Shown here piece by piece: positions 16,294-25,298 of a stretch of DNA of 64,000 nucleotides (positions within the stretch are counted from its first letter, which is position 1; each line of letters starts with the position of its first letter). Under the pieces are notes generated by a model. The model did not search any database. It was not told where the DNA came from and saw only the letters and a program-made list of their open reading frames with translations. The stretch is from Labilithrix sp. Its GTDB lineage: Bacteria > Myxococcota_A > Polyangia > Polyangiales > Polyangiaceae. The position numbers and the translations under genes are program-made. The stretch spans positions 1 through 64,000 of the forward strand of contig JAHBWA010000008.1 of assembly GCA_019637195.1 (NCBI GenBank), given 5' to 3'.

Positions 16294-17487
16294 ATGAAGA
16301 CGCGATTGATCATCACCGGGCTGGCCGTCAGCCTCCTCTCCTTGCCCTGGGGCTGCTCGTCGGTCGACCACCGGCTCGGCACCGAGCGCCCCGCCGCCCC
16401 CGGCCCGTTCGTCTCCGCGCCGGAGGACTCCGGCACCGCTCCGGACGCCAGTATGCTCTTGACCGAGTACTGCCCGTCGTCCGAGTGCCCGGCGGGGTGG
16501 ACGACGTGTCCGGACTCGCGCTTCCCGTGCGACACGAACATCCTCGCGGATTCGCGCAACTGCGGCGGATGCGGGATGGCCTGCGCGGAGGGGAACGGGA
16601 CGGACGGCTTCATCTGCGTCGAGGGGGCGTGCGCCCTTCAATGCAGCTCGGGCCAGTTCGCCGCCAAGGACTGCGACGGCATCGTCGACAATGGCTGCGA
16701 GAGCGGGAAGCTCGACCGCAACAACTGCGGGGCGTGCGGCGTCGCGTGCCCCGCCGACATGCAGTGCATCTGGCAGGACAGGCTCGGGGGAGAGGTGGGG
16801 TGCGGATGCATCCCACCGAAGATGGCGTGCTCCGACCTGTGCGTTGACACGAGCGCGCACGACAACAACTGCGGTAGCTGCAACAACGTCTGCAACAAGA
16901 CGGGACCTGGCCAGCCGCCGCGCCCCCACGCGTACTACGGGTGCTTGCAGAGCGAGTGCGGCCACCTCAAGTGTGAGGCGCGCTGGGCCGACTGTGACGG
17001 AGACGAAGAGACCGGCTGCGAGACGTCGACGGTCACGAACGACAACTGCGGCGGCTGCGGCCGAGCGTGTGCCGCGGGACAGCAGTGTGTGCTGGATTCA
17101 GGCGGGCAGGCCTTCTGCGCGTGCCCCGATGACGATCTCACGTTCTGCCAGCAAGCGGTCTCGTCCGGCGTTCCCATGGGCGAGTGTGTCGACGTCAAGT
17201 CGAACGTCCGCCATTGCGGTGGATGCCTCGTGGCGTGCACCGCGACCACGGCGAACAACGAGCGCGCCGCGTGCGACTACGGCACGTGCACCGTCGTCTG
17301 CGTGGACGGCAACGCCGACTGCAACGGCGCCGCGTCCGACGGCTGTGAAGTCGACACGAAGAGCGATCCGCACAATTGTGGCGGCTGCGGCGTCGCCTGC
17401 GATCTCTCGATCGGGCAGGCGTGCGTAGCCGGGAAATGCGTGGTCGCGCCGTGCGATCAACTCGACGCGGGTGAGGTGACCCGATGA
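16294..17487 (+). CDS. module A gene 4: Cys-rich repeat lipoprotein (397 aa)
   Basis: Signal sequence MKTRLIITGLAVSLLSLPWG followed by Cys21; the lipobox LPWGC is imperfect. An Asp/Pro linker leads to a body of repeating disulfide-type units: NCGGCGMACAEG, NCGACGVACPAD, NCGSCNNVC, NCGGCGRACAAG, HCGGCLVAC, NCGGCGVAC, each with a companion DC(D/N)G...GCE segment. Such myxobacterial proteins are sometimes labelled 'tryptophan synthase alpha chain' in databases, without support. AGGTGGA at 16284-16290 fixes the ATG. The stop overlaps the next start (ATGA at 17484). The module B homolog at 35710 is 398 residues with the same repeat order, including a shared CGHLKCE segment. It is probably an extracellular, disulfide-stabilised surface lipoprotein. 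Confidence 0.85.
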   Translation: MKTRLIITGLAVSLLSLPWGCSSVDHRLGTERPAAPGPFVSAPEDSGTAPDASMLLTEYCPSSECPAGWTTCPDSRFPCDTNILADSRNCGGCGMACAEGNGTDGFICVEGACALQCSSGQFAAKDCDGIVDNGCESGKLDRNNCGACGVACPADMQCIWQDRLGGEVGCGCIPPKMACSDLCVDTSAHDNNCGSCNNVCNKTGPGQPPRPHAYYGCLQSECGHLKCEARWADCDGDEETGCETSTVTNDNCGGCGRACAAGQQCVLDSGGQAFCACPDDDLTFCQQAVSSGVPMGECVDVKSNVRHCGGCLVACTATTANNERAACDYGTCTVVCVDGNADCNGAASDGCEVDTKSDPHNCGGCGVACDLSIGQACVAGKCVVAPCDQLDAGEVTR

Positions 17488-18674
17488 GCCGCTGGCGCTC
17501 TGCGACGGGCATCGGCGCGGGCTCCGCGTGCGCGCTGGCGAGCATCTTCGTCGGCGCGTGTGCATCGGACGACACGCCCCTCGATCTCGAGCCCGCGCCG
17601 AGGGAGGTGGCCGTCCCCGAGCAAGACGCGGGCGCTGGTGGGGGTCTGGACGGATCGGATGGCTCGGACGGGGCCGACGCGTGCACCGGCGACGACTGCG
17701 CGTTCTTTCCTGCGACGTGCGAGCCGGGGGCGCTCTGCCCGAGCGGTCTGTTCGGAACGACCGCCGAGAGCGGCGTGGATTGGCGTACGCGGGTGTCCGC
17801 GATTCGGGGACGCTCGGCGACGGACGCGTGGCTCGTCGGCACGGTCGGCCTGGCGGCCCACTTCGATGGGACGACGTGGAAGGCCGCCGACGTCGGGACC
17901 ACCAAGTCGCTTCGCTTCCTTCTGCTCGCGGAACCTGGTGACCTCGCGTTCGGCACGCCCGACGACTTGTTCACGCGCGGGTTCGGCGCGGGCTCCCCGT
18001 CGCCGGACGGATGGGTCGGCCGAGGGAGGTTGACGCAGCCCGCGGGCGCCAGCCGCAACGTGACGACCGCATGGGGCCTGCCCGGCTCCCGCGTGATGTG
18101 GGTCGCGACGAACACCGAGGTGTGGCGCATCCGCGTGGGCGACGACACGCTCACGACCTCGGCAGGGCTCACGAGGGCGGTGTGCACCAACCTGCCGTGC
18201 AGGTACCTCCGAGGTCTCGACGGGACGTCCGCGAGCGTCGTCTGGGGTGTCGGCGAGGCGGGAGCGGCCATTCGCGTGGTCAACGCCGAGAACACGACGC
18301 CGACCGTCGAGGTGTCGAACCCGCTGACGTGGCTGACGCTCAACGGCGTCTGGGCCGTGTCCGACACCGAGGCGTGGGCCGTCGGAGCGCAAGGCACGAT
18401 CATCCACAACGTCGGCGCGGCGTTCGACTGGGAGGTGGCCGAGGTGCCGACGCGCGCGCACCTGTACGCCGTCTCCGGCTCGTCGTCTTCGGATATCTGG
18501 GCGGTCGGTGACGAGGGCGTGGTGCTCCATTACGACGGAACGACGTGGTCGCGCGTGAAGGTCGCGGGGCTCGGGCCTCGGAGGCCGGAGCTCCGAGCGG
18601 TTTGGGCTCCGGAGCCCGGAAAAGTGTGGATTGGAGGCCATGGGGTCCTCCTCTCGCTCGGAGAGAAGCCATGA
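17484..18674 (+). CDS. module A gene 5: propeller-like repeat lipoprotein (396 aa)
   Basis: Lipoprotein signal ending SIFVGAC (Cys26), then an Asp/Gly linker. The body carries repeats of the form 'xVWAVSDTEAWAVGAQGTII', YAVSGSSSSDIWAVGDEGVV and LHYDGTTWSRV, the W-x-V-G-x-x-G motif of BNR/WD-like beta-propellers. These folds usually serve as binding scaffolds rather than enzymes. It is joined by four-base overlaps on both sides (17484-17487 and 18671-18674), so translation is coupled along the chain. The module B homolog is at 36903-38114, with the same ending layout (HYDGASWRA then PKPELYGVWG). Confidence 0.8.
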   Translation: MSRWRSATGIGAGSACALASIFVGACASDDTPLDLEPAPREVAVPEQDAGAGGGLDGSDGSDGADACTGDDCAFFPATCEPGALCPSGLFGTTAESGVDWRTRVSAIRGRSATDAWLVGTVGLAAHFDGTTWKAADVGTTKSLRFLLLAEPGDLAFGTPDDLFTRGFGAGSPSPDGWVGRGRLTQPAGASRNVTTAWGLPGSRVMWVATNTEVWRIRVGDDTLTTSAGLTRAVCTNLPCRYLRGLDGTSASVVWGVGEAGAAIRVVNAENTTPTVEVSNPLTWLTLNGVWAVSDTEAWAVGAQGTIIHNVGAAFDWEVAEVPTRAHLYAVSGSSSSDIWAVGDEGVVLHYDGTTWSRVKVAGLGPRRPELRAVWAPEPGKVWIGGHGVLLSLGEKP

Positions 18675-20098
18675 GACGACGATTCTTGATCGCGACGTCG
18701 GCGGCGGCGCTGGCTACCCTCGTCGCTTGCGCGACGGCAGATCGAGAGGAGGCGCGGTCGCTCGAACCTGCTGGCGACGGTGGAGCGGTGATCCCGGAGG
18801 CTCCCATCGAACAGGACGCGGCGACGCCGGGCCGCGACGCGTCGGCGCCCGCGTGGGCCGCGTGCAACGACGCCGGGTGGTGCGAGACAGAGCTGCCAGA
18901 CCCGGACCTCACGCTGCTCGACGTTTGGCCGTTCGAGAAGCGCGCCTTCGCCGTCGCGCAGAGCGAGACGCTCGGAACGAAGCTCCTCGAGTGGACCGAG
19001 GCCACGAACGCGTGGGCCTACGTCGACGACAACTCGCAGAACACCTACAGGAGCGGGCACTACACGGGGAAGATGTTCGCCCCGGGAGAGAACGAGGTCT
19101 ACTTCATCACGGCGCCCGGCCTCGTCTTTCACGGGACGCGCGCCAATCCACAAGCCCCGTTCACGTGGAGCTCGGCGCGTCTGCCCTACGACGGCCCTGT
19201 CTACCCCGGTCGTGATCCGGGGATCGCCTGGGCCGACAGTCCCAATACTTCACCGCGTCGCTTCGCCTACGCGCTCGGAGTCTTCGGTACGTCGAAGGAC
19301 GACGTCTACGCCTGGTTCGGCAACCGGATCTTCCGTCGCGCGAGCGTCGGCGGCGCGTCTCCGACGTGGGTCTCCGAGCTCGCGGCGGAAGATCCCGATG
19401 TACGTTCGGACGAGTCCTTCTACGTCTTCAACGCCGCGAAGGGAGAAGGCGACGAGATCTGGTTCGTCGGCGGACGCGGCACCTACGGCCAATATGGCTA
19501 TCAGGGTTGTCCGACGCTGTACCGCCGCACCGGCGCCGAATACTCGGCCGTGGTCAACGGTTCGATCGCCAACTCCGAGTGCTCGGCGCTGCCGGGCTCC
19601 ATCGACCCGACCTGGTGGATCGACGACGGCTGGGAGTTGCCGTACGCGGCTCCCTCTTCGGTGTTCGGCTGGGGCACGGCGGTGATCCCCGTCGGCTCCG
19701 GACAGGCCGTCCTCCTGCTCGACAGCGACTATTACTACTTCTACTTCGTAGATGTCCCAGAGGACTTCGTACGGGTAAACGTGATCGGTTCCGTCGCACC
19801 GCCGAGCCTGAGCCCTCCGCTGCATCACTCCGGCGTCCGCTTCGGCGATCGCATGTGGCTGACCGGGCAGGGCACCGCCTTCAGCTCGGAGATCAAGAAG
19901 CGGGCGTGGGAAGCGTCGCTTGGCATCGGTACGGCCCAGGACTTCGACGGCACCGCGAGCGGTGCGCTGCTCGAGATGTCCAGCGTGGCGATGAACGGAC
20001 GCTACCTGAACGAGCCACTCTATCAAGTCCGGGGAACGTCGCCGAACAACCTCTGGATCGTCGGGAACCGCTATGCACTTCACAAGAAGACGCCTTGA
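18671..20098 (+). CDS. module A gene 6: second propeller-like lipoprotein (475 aa)
   Basis: Signal MRRRFLIATSAAALATLVAC with Cys20 as lipid acceptor, then an Asp/Ala/Pro linker and a CNDAGWCETELPDPD segment. That segment matches CSPGGFCHTTLPPKT of the module B counterpart (38111-39322). The body is a diverged repeat protein ('LGVFGTSKDDVYAWFGNRIF', 'FNAAKGEGDEIWFVGGRGTY', RGTSPNNLWIVGNRYALH) with many aromatic residues. It is longer than its module B partner and the repeats are less regular, so it has diverged most within the pair. The start overlaps the previous stop (ATGA), and the following RCC1 gene starts 26 bases before its end. Confidence 0.75.
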   Translation: MRRRFLIATSAAALATLVACATADREEARSLEPAGDGGAVIPEAPIEQDAATPGRDASAPAWAACNDAGWCETELPDPDLTLLDVWPFEKRAFAVAQSETLGTKLLEWTEATNAWAYVDDNSQNTYRSGHYTGKMFAPGENEVYFITAPGLVFHGTRANPQAPFTWSSARLPYDGPVYPGRDPGIAWADSPNTSPRRFAYALGVFGTSKDDVYAWFGNRIFRRASVGGASPTWVSELAAEDPDVRSDESFYVFNAAKGEGDEIWFVGGRGTYGQYGYQGCPTLYRRTGAEYSAVVNGSIANSECSALPGSIDPTWWIDDGWELPYAAPSSVFGWGTAVIPVGSGQAVLLLDSDYYYFYFVDVPEDFVRVNVIGSVAPPSLSPPLHHSGVRFGDRMWLTGQGTAFSSEIKKRAWEASLGIGTAQDFDGTASGALLEMSSVAMNGRYLNEPLYQVRGTSPNNLWIVGNRYALHKKTP

Positions 20099-21449
20099 CC
20101 GGCAACGTTCCGCGCTGCTCGTCGCGATCTCGGTCCTCGCCGCTTCGGCCGTGGCCGTGAGTTGTTCGAGCAGCGACGAGCCGGAGCTCCATCCGCCGAT
20201 CGACACCGATGCAGGCTCGGAGAGCTCGGGCGCGGACTCCGAGGCCGACGCGTCGTCCGACGCGAGCGAGGAGGACGCCGCCGTCTTCGACGGGAAGCCG
20301 CTCCCCGTCGTGTGCGCGTCGACGCCGTGCGCGACCGAGCTCGTGACGACGCTGGCTGCGAACGAGGACGACAGCGCCGAGGGGTTCTGCGCCTTGCTCG
20401 ACGATGGGACGGTCGCGTGCTGGGGCGCGAACGGCGCTGGACAGCTCGGTCGCGGAGAGGGCGAGAACGACGAGCTCGTCGACAGCGCGACGGCTGCCAA
20501 GGTCGTCGGCCTCTCGAACGTCGCGGCGCTCGACCACACGTGCGCGCTGGACAAGAGCGGCGGCGTTTGGTGCTGGGGAAGCGGCCCCATCTCCTGGGGA
20601 GACGGGGGCGTGGTCACCGCGACCTCCACCTCGCCGGTCAAGCTCCCGCTACAGCCCGCCACGGCGGTGGCGCGCAGCTTCGACACCGCGTGCGCGATCG
20701 TGGGCGCGGGCGACGTTCATTGCTGGGGAAGTAACCGGCTCGGCCAGCTCGGGCCGCCCTCGGAGGCGTTCGACGGCGAGCCGCAGCGGGCGAAGCTCCC
20801 TGAGGGAGCCGCGGCATCGGCGCTCGCGGTAGGCAACGCCACCCTCGTCCTTCGCGAGGACGGCTCACTCGTGAGCTGGGGCGGCAACCCGGGCATCGGG
20901 CGGGTCTCGGCGAGCTTTCCGGACCCGCGCCCGCAAGCCGTCTCGCTCGCGGGCGTCACGCAAGTCGACGCCACGCACAACAACACGTGCGCGCTCGCGA
21001 ACGGCAAGGCGTATTGCTGGGGCGCGCGTCTCGTCCCGACCAAGGGGACGCTCCTCGAGCGCGCGCTCCCCGTCCCGGTGGTCGCGCCGGAGCCGCTCGT
21101 GCGAATCGCGACGACCCACTCGGAGGGGCAGTACTATTCCTTCAGCAAGGTCTTCGTCGGCTTCAAGCCCTTCCGCTGGTGCGCCGTGGGCGCCTCGGGC
21201 AGCCTCTACTGCTGGGGATACAACACCAGCGGGCAAGCGGGGACCGGCGACCAGGAGTACGTCACGCGCGCCACGTTGGTCGACGGCCTTCCAGAGAAGG
21301 TGGCGAGCGTGCGGACGACGATGAACGCGACGTGCGCGCTGCTCACGAACGGCAAGGTGTACTGCTGGGGCAGCAATTATCACGGGCAGCTCGGCAACGG
21401 GCTGAATCGAGGCAGGAGCTTCGTTCCGACAGAGGTGGTGCTTCCATGA
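20073..21449 (+). CDS. module A gene 7: RCC1-repeat lipoprotein (458 aa)
   Basis: Hydrophobic signal and lipobox VAVSC near residue 31, a Ser/Asp/Ala linker, then RCC1-type repeats: VACWGANGAGQLGRG, VWCWGSG, VHCWGSNRLGQLG, AYCWGA, LYCWGYNTSGQAGTG, VYCWGSNYHGQLGNG, each preceded by a C-A-L/V element. RCC1 repeats form a seven-bladed propeller used for protein binding. In bacteria they occur in exported proteins of unknown partner. The start lies 26 bases inside the previous gene and the stop overlaps the next start by ATGA. The module B homolog is at 39336-40751. Confidence 0.87.
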   Translation: MHFTRRRLDRQRSALLVAISVLAASAVAVSCSSSDEPELHPPIDTDAGSESSGADSEADASSDASEEDAAVFDGKPLPVVCASTPCATELVTTLAANEDDSAEGFCALLDDGTVACWGANGAGQLGRGEGENDELVDSATAAKVVGLSNVAALDHTCALDKSGGVWCWGSGPISWGDGGVVTATSTSPVKLPLQPATAVARSFDTACAIVGAGDVHCWGSNRLGQLGPPSEAFDGEPQRAKLPEGAAASALAVGNATLVLREDGSLVSWGGNPGIGRVSASFPDPRPQAVSLAGVTQVDATHNNTCALANGKAYCWGARLVPTKGTLLERALPVPVVAPEPLVRIATTHSEGQYYSFSKVFVGFKPFRWCAVGASGSLYCWGYNTSGQAGTGDQEYVTRATLVDGLPEKVASVRTTMNATCALLTNGKVYCWGSNYHGQLGNGLNRGRSFVPTEVVLP

Positions 21450-23212
21450 CGGCTCGTTTCGCCACGCCCGTGGCCCTCGCGATGACCTGCCTCGCCCTCC
21501 TAGCAGTCGCTGGGGCCTGCGCCAGCGATCGCGACGCGTTCGTCAAGGAGCCCGAGCTCGTGGCGCCCGAACCGGAGGCCGACGCGGGTGACTGTCCGCT
21601 CCAGTGCTCGCTCGACGGGCGCTCCGTCATCGAGTCCTGCAACGGAGCGGTCGTGGAGCGGTGCGCGGACACGCTCGCGTGCGGCGCAGCCCGATGCCAG
21701 GCGCCGTGCGCCGCCGCGGCGGCCGACCCGAGCTCGAACGGCTGCGAGTTCTACGTCCAGAACTTCGCCTACAACGACGATGGTTGCCTCGCGGCGTTCA
21801 TCGTCAACACGTCGGCGCAGCCCGTGACGATCGCGCTCGAAGAGGGTGGCGAGGAGCTGGGTCTCTCCAAGGCGGTCTGGCGCACGAACCCCGGCGACGC
21901 CACGCTCCTCGAGCACTCCGGGCCAATCCCGCCCGGGGAAAGCGTCGTCGTCTTCATCGCGAGCCCCAATCCGGAGGCGAAGGCGCTCTACGGCGACGGC
22001 AGCGTCCAGTGCCCCGACGGGGTCGTCGCCGCGACGGTGGGCTCGACGCTCTATCGATCGGGTATCGCGTCGTCGCTCCACTTAACGACGTCCGCGCCCG
22101 TCTCGGCCGTGGCCATGTACCCGTTCGGCGGCGCTCCGAGCCACAAGCCCGCGACGACCCTCCTCATGCCCGTGGCGACCTGGGCCAAGGAGCACGTGCT
22201 CATCGACGGGTGGGAGCACAACGTCGGAGTTCCCGCCACGCAGATCGTCGCGGCGCAAGACGGAACGGAGGTGACCCTCATCCCGACCAAGTCGGTTCAG
22301 GACGGCGCCAAGGTCAAGGGCGGGCCGCCGAAGGTGCCGCTGACCTACTCGCTGGACAAGGGAGAGTACCTTCAGCTCAGTCAGCCCGAACAGCTCGCGG
22401 GCAGCGTGGTGCTTTCGAGCAAGCCGACGAGCGTCTTCGGGGGACACACCTGCGCGTTCATTCCCTCGAACAACGGCGCGTGCGACATGCTCTGGCAACA
22501 GCTGCCGTCGTTCGAGCAGTGGGGCTCCGAGTACGTCGGCGTCGGCTACCGCCAGCGAACGGAGTCGCCCAACGAGCTCATGCCCTATCGCATCGTGGCC
22601 GCGCAGGACGGGACGCGGCTCGACTACGATCCCTACATCCCACCGGGCGCGCCGACGGAGATGAATGCGGGCGACAACGTGACGTTCCCGGTTCGCGTGA
22701 ACGAACCGTTCGTCGTCCGAGCGCAGGATCCGGAGCACCCAATCTACGTGGCGGCGTACATGATCGGCCGCACGGGAGGGTACTTCGGTACCCCGGACAT
22801 GGAGGGCAACGGAGACCCGGAGTTCGTCAACGTCGTCCCCGCGGGCCAGTGGCAGAGCTCGTATTCGTTCTACGCGGATCCGTCGTACAAGGAGACCTCG
22901 CTCGTCGTCATTCGCGCAAAACAGCGCGACAGGTTCGAAGACGTGTGGCTCGAGTGCGCAGGCACCCTCGAGGACTGGACGCCGATCGGAACCCGTGGCG
23001 ACTACGAGTTCGTGCGCGTCGATCTGCAGCGGGGCGGCGGCCCTGGACAGTCGTTCGGCGACAAGGTGTGCCGAACCGGGCTGCACCGCATGAAGAGCGA
23101 CGGGCCGTTCACCGCGACGATCTGGGGCTGGGCATTCGCTGCAAGCTACGCCTACCCGGGCGGCATGGCGCTCCGGAAGCTCGTGAGCACGCCGCTCCTG
23201 CCGATCCGGTGA
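21446..23212 (+). CDS. module A gene 8: IgGFc-binding-domain lipoprotein (588 aa)
   Basis: Signal and lipobox AVAGAC near residue 26, a short Cys-rich stretch (CPLQCSLDGRSVIESCNGAV), then a long domain with the IgGFc_binding pattern: ASSLHLTTSAPVSAVAMYPF, SSKPTSVFGGHTCAFIPSNN, CDMLWQQLPSFEQWGSEYVG and FVNVVPAGQWQSSYSFY. The domain is named after mucin FCGBP; bacterial members are presumed surface adhesion or binding modules. It is the last gene of module A, and a strong hairpin follows at 23229-23268. The module B homolog is at 40772-42589, with aligned landmarks such as NKPVGLFGGSPCAFLP. Confidence 0.85.
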   Translation: MTARFATPVALAMTCLALLAVAGACASDRDAFVKEPELVAPEPEADAGDCPLQCSLDGRSVIESCNGAVVERCADTLACGAARCQAPCAAAAADPSSNGCEFYVQNFAYNDDGCLAAFIVNTSAQPVTIALEEGGEELGLSKAVWRTNPGDATLLEHSGPIPPGESVVVFIASPNPEAKALYGDGSVQCPDGVVAATVGSTLYRSGIASSLHLTTSAPVSAVAMYPFGGAPSHKPATTLLMPVATWAKEHVLIDGWEHNVGVPATQIVAAQDGTEVTLIPTKSVQDGAKVKGGPPKVPLTYSLDKGEYLQLSQPEQLAGSVVLSSKPTSVFGGHTCAFIPSNNGACDMLWQQLPSFEQWGSEYVGVGYRQRTESPNELMPYRIVAAQDGTRLDYDPYIPPGAPTEMNAGDNVTFPVRVNEPFVVRAQDPEHPIYVAAYMIGRTGGYFGTPDMEGNGDPEFVNVVPAGQWQSSYSFYADPSYKETSLVVIRAKQRDRFEDVWLECAGTLEDWTPIGTRGDYEFVRVDLQRGGGPGQSFGDKVCRTGLHRMKSDGPFTATIWGWAFAASYAYPGGMALRKLVSTPLLPIR

Positions 23213-23228
23213 GCTTCGAGCCGCCCGC

Positions 23229-23268
23229 GCGCCGCTCACCTGCGAGAGCTGCTCCTCGCACGCGGCGC
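23229..23268. terminator. bidirectional terminator-like hairpin at end of module A
   Basis: Outer arms gcgccgc (23229-23235) and gcggcgc (23262-23268) enclose an inner perfect stem tgcgag (23241-23246) / ctcgca (23255-23260). It sits between the convergent IgGFc-binding gene and the YCII gene, where a shared terminator is expected. There is no U-tract, as is common at high GC. Confidence 0.45.
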
Positions 23269-23285
23269 AGCGGCCGGCGGGGTGC

Positions 23286-24023
23286 TCATGTGGCTTCGTC
23301 GCTCGGATCGACGACGCGGAGGTCGACCTCCAGCGTGCCGCCGAGGATCTCGGCGTAGCGGCGGGACACGTCGATCGCCTCGTCGAAGCTCGAGAGCTCC
23401 ATGACGGCGAAGCCGCCGAGCAGCTCCTTCGACTCCGCGAAGGGGCCGTCGATCGTGCGGAGCGCGTTGTCGGTGAACACGAGGCGCTTGGCGTTGGAGC
23501 TCGGCTGGAGGGAGATGGTGCGCTGAAGCACGCCGGCCTTCGTCATCTCGGTCTTGAGGCGCGTGAGATCTGCCTTCTGCTTCGCGCTGCGGCCGGCGGT
23601 CTCGGTCGCCTCGCTCGCCTTCTCGATCAGCAGCATCTGCAGCGGCGGGTCCTCCGGCGCGGGCATGAGCCCGATGTCCCAGGGCTCGTTGACCTTCCCG
23701 AGCTCGATCTCGCCGTCGCCGAGGATCTTGCCGTAGCGCTCGGCCCAGCCGATGGCCTCCTCGCGCGTGCGGACCTTGAGCAGCAGCGTCGCCGCCGGCA
23801 GCTCGTGCTCGCCGCGGTACGGGCCGTTCTTCACGGTGCAGCGCCCCTCCCGGAACGTCAGGCGCGTGCGCGTCGCGCTCCCCGACAGACCGGCGCCGTC
23901 GAGGAGACGCCCCGCCTTCGCGTGCTCGCCGATGAACGTGCCCATCGCCTGGACGATCTCCATGTCCGGCGGCAGCCCGGCTTCGGTCTTCGGATCGTTC
24001 TTGTGCATCATCATGAAGCGCAT
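23286..24023 (-). CDS. YCII-family protein with two YCII-like domains (245 aa)
   Basis: The ATG at 24023 gives MRFMMMHKNDPKTEAGLPPD and is preceded by GAGGAG. The protein has two DGPF/YCII-like halves. The first contains 'GRCTVKNGPYRGEHELPAAT' and 'EEAIGWAERYGKILGDGEIE'. The second contains LRTIDGPFAESKELLGGFAV and FDEAIDVSRRYAEILGGTLE. YCII folds are dimeric alpha-beta-barrel (ferredoxin-like) and such proteins are often encoded next to ECF sigma factors in actinobacteria and myxobacteria. Here no such sigma gene is adjacent on its strand. No enzymatic role is established. Confidence 0.85.
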   Translation of the reverse strand: MRFMMMHKNDPKTEAGLPPDMEIVQAMGTFIGEHAKAGRLLDGAGLSGSATRTRLTFREGRCTVKNGPYRGEHELPAATLLLKVRTREEAIGWAERYGKILGDGEIELGKVNEPWDIGLMPAPEDPPLQMLLIEKASEATETAGRSAKQKADLTRLKTEMTKAGVLQRTISLQPSSNAKRLVFTDNALRTIDGPFAESKELLGGFAVMELSSFDEAIDVSRRYAEILGGTLEVDLRVVDPSDEAT

Positions 24024-24231
24024 GGCTCGACTCCTCGCGGACGGTGACGGTTCGTGGTGGTGGGTCCGGCCGGCGCCGGCCTCTTCACCGAGACGACGAA
24101 CGAGCCGCAGGTCGATCGACGGGGCGAACGATCTTTCTGCAATCAATCGATTTCATTGAATAAATTGTACCCCCAACGACGCATCTCCGCCGCGCGTCGC
24201 CGTCGCGCCGAGCGCGGCACGGAGGGTAGCC

Positions 24232-24386
24232 TCAGAAGGCAGAGCTGGTGAAGAGCCCACGACCGATGGCCATCACGCCTCCGACGATCAGCAGCAGCGC
24301 CAGGGCGACGCCGACGAGCGGCAACGTCAGGGTGGGCTCCGCGCGCCGACGGTCGAGCGCGCTCGTCACTCGAGCCGCGCCGGCGG
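24232..24386 (-). pseudogene. 3' fragment duplicate of the membrane-protein gene at 24753
   Basis: On the minus strand this codes VTSALDRRRAEPTLTLPLVG and onward to GGVMAIGRGLFTSSAF and a stop, matching the last ~50 codons of the intact gene at 24753-25148. By eye about 19 of 155 bases differ (88%). Similarity stops abruptly at about 24386 and there is no start codon in frame nearby. It is a truncated, decaying copy in the same orientation, about 520 bases away. Confidence 0.85.
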
Positions 24387-24493
24387 CTGTCGGTCGAGCG
24401 ATTCACCGCGCGAGGCGCGACTTCGTCCCGCGCCGCGCAGCCGAGCGCCCTCGCCAGTCGCTCGCTCCGTCGCGAGGCGGTAGACTCGTCGGG

Positions 24494-24682
24494 GTGTGGT
24501 ACTTCGTCGATGAGCCCTGGCAGTACCGTGTCCTCGATCAGCTCCGCTGCGGCGTCGATCTCGCGCAGCTCGAGCGGACACGGAGCTGGACGCCGACCCA
24601 GCGACTGGAGGCGCTCGAGGAGCTCATGGCGCTCGCCGACGAGCTCCGCGCGGGCGTCACGAACCGAAAGCCCACGCCGTGA
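24494..24682 (+). CDS. small hypothetical protein (62 aa)
   Basis: From a GTG at 24494 the frame gives MWYFVDEPWQYRVLDQLRCG and then VDLAQLERTRSWTPTQRLEA, ending NRKPTP. The second half resembles the short helical proteins (pattern 'x(S/T)xTPxQRLExLExL') often found before nucleotidyltransferase genes in actinobacteria and myxobacteria. No such partner follows here, only the convergent membrane-protein gene 70 bases on. No clear ribosome binding site is visible. It sits between the two duplicated copies of the membrane-protein 3' end. Confidence 0.45.
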   Translation: MWYFVDEPWQYRVLDQLRCGVDLAQLERTRSWTPTQRLEALEELMALADELRAGVTNRKPTP

Positions 24683-24752
24683 CGCAGCTACGTATTGTTC
24701 TCGTCGGCAGTCGGCTCCGCGCGTCCCGCCGAGGCCCGCGCGACTGGCAGCC

Positions 24753-25148
24753 TCAGAGCGCAGTGCTCGTGAAGAGCCCTCGGCCGATGGCCATCACGCC
24801 TCCGGCGATCAGGACCAGCGCGAGCACGACACCGACCAGCGGCAACGTGAGGGTCGGCTCCGCGCGCCGACGGTTGAGCGAGCTCGTCACTTGAGCCGCG
24901 CCGGCGGCGAGGACCATCATCACGATGTGGCCGACGAGCGCCGGGTAGTAGCGACCGAGCGCCACCATCGCCGCGCCGATGACCACCTGGAGATGCAGCG
25001 TACCCGCGAAGGCCGAACCAAGGGCGCGGTGGACCTTCCCGAACGGTTTCTTCTGCGCGAGGCTCACCCCGAGGACGGCGACGTTGAGCACGCCGAGGAG
25101 CAGGATCAGGAACCGAAGACCGGAGTGCGCGTGGAAGAGACCGACCAT
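24753..25148 (-). CDS. four-TM small membrane protein (131 aa)
   Basis: The protein MVGLFHAHSGLRFLILLLGV... has four hydrophobic helices: about residues 9-28, 43-63, 69-88 and 100-124. The first helix carries two His in FHAHSGLRF, and H52 lies at the second helix (GTLHLQVVIG), so heme or metal binding is conceivable. It follows the NnrS gene by 150 bases on the same strand and may belong to the same nitric-oxide/nitrosative-stress cluster. Its 3' end has a decayed duplicate at 24232-24386. I cannot name a family with certainty. Confidence 0.75.
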   Translation of the reverse strand: MVGLFHAHSGLRFLILLLGVLNVAVLGVSLAQKKPFGKVHRALGSAFAGTLHLQVVIGAAMVALGRYYPALVGHIVMMVLAAGAAQVTSSLNRRRAEPTLTLPLVGVVLALVLIAGGVMAIGRGLFTSTAL

Positions 25149-25298
25149 GGCTCGTTCCTACCACGGCGCGGACGAGGCCCGGTGCCCCAAGGTCAGCGCG
25201 GTCCGCCGAACGAGCTCCGCTCCGGAGGCGCAAGGCGTCGCCCGCGCGGACGCGAGCGAGAAGCGAGCCTGCCCGTCCTCGTCCGACGACGTTGGCGG

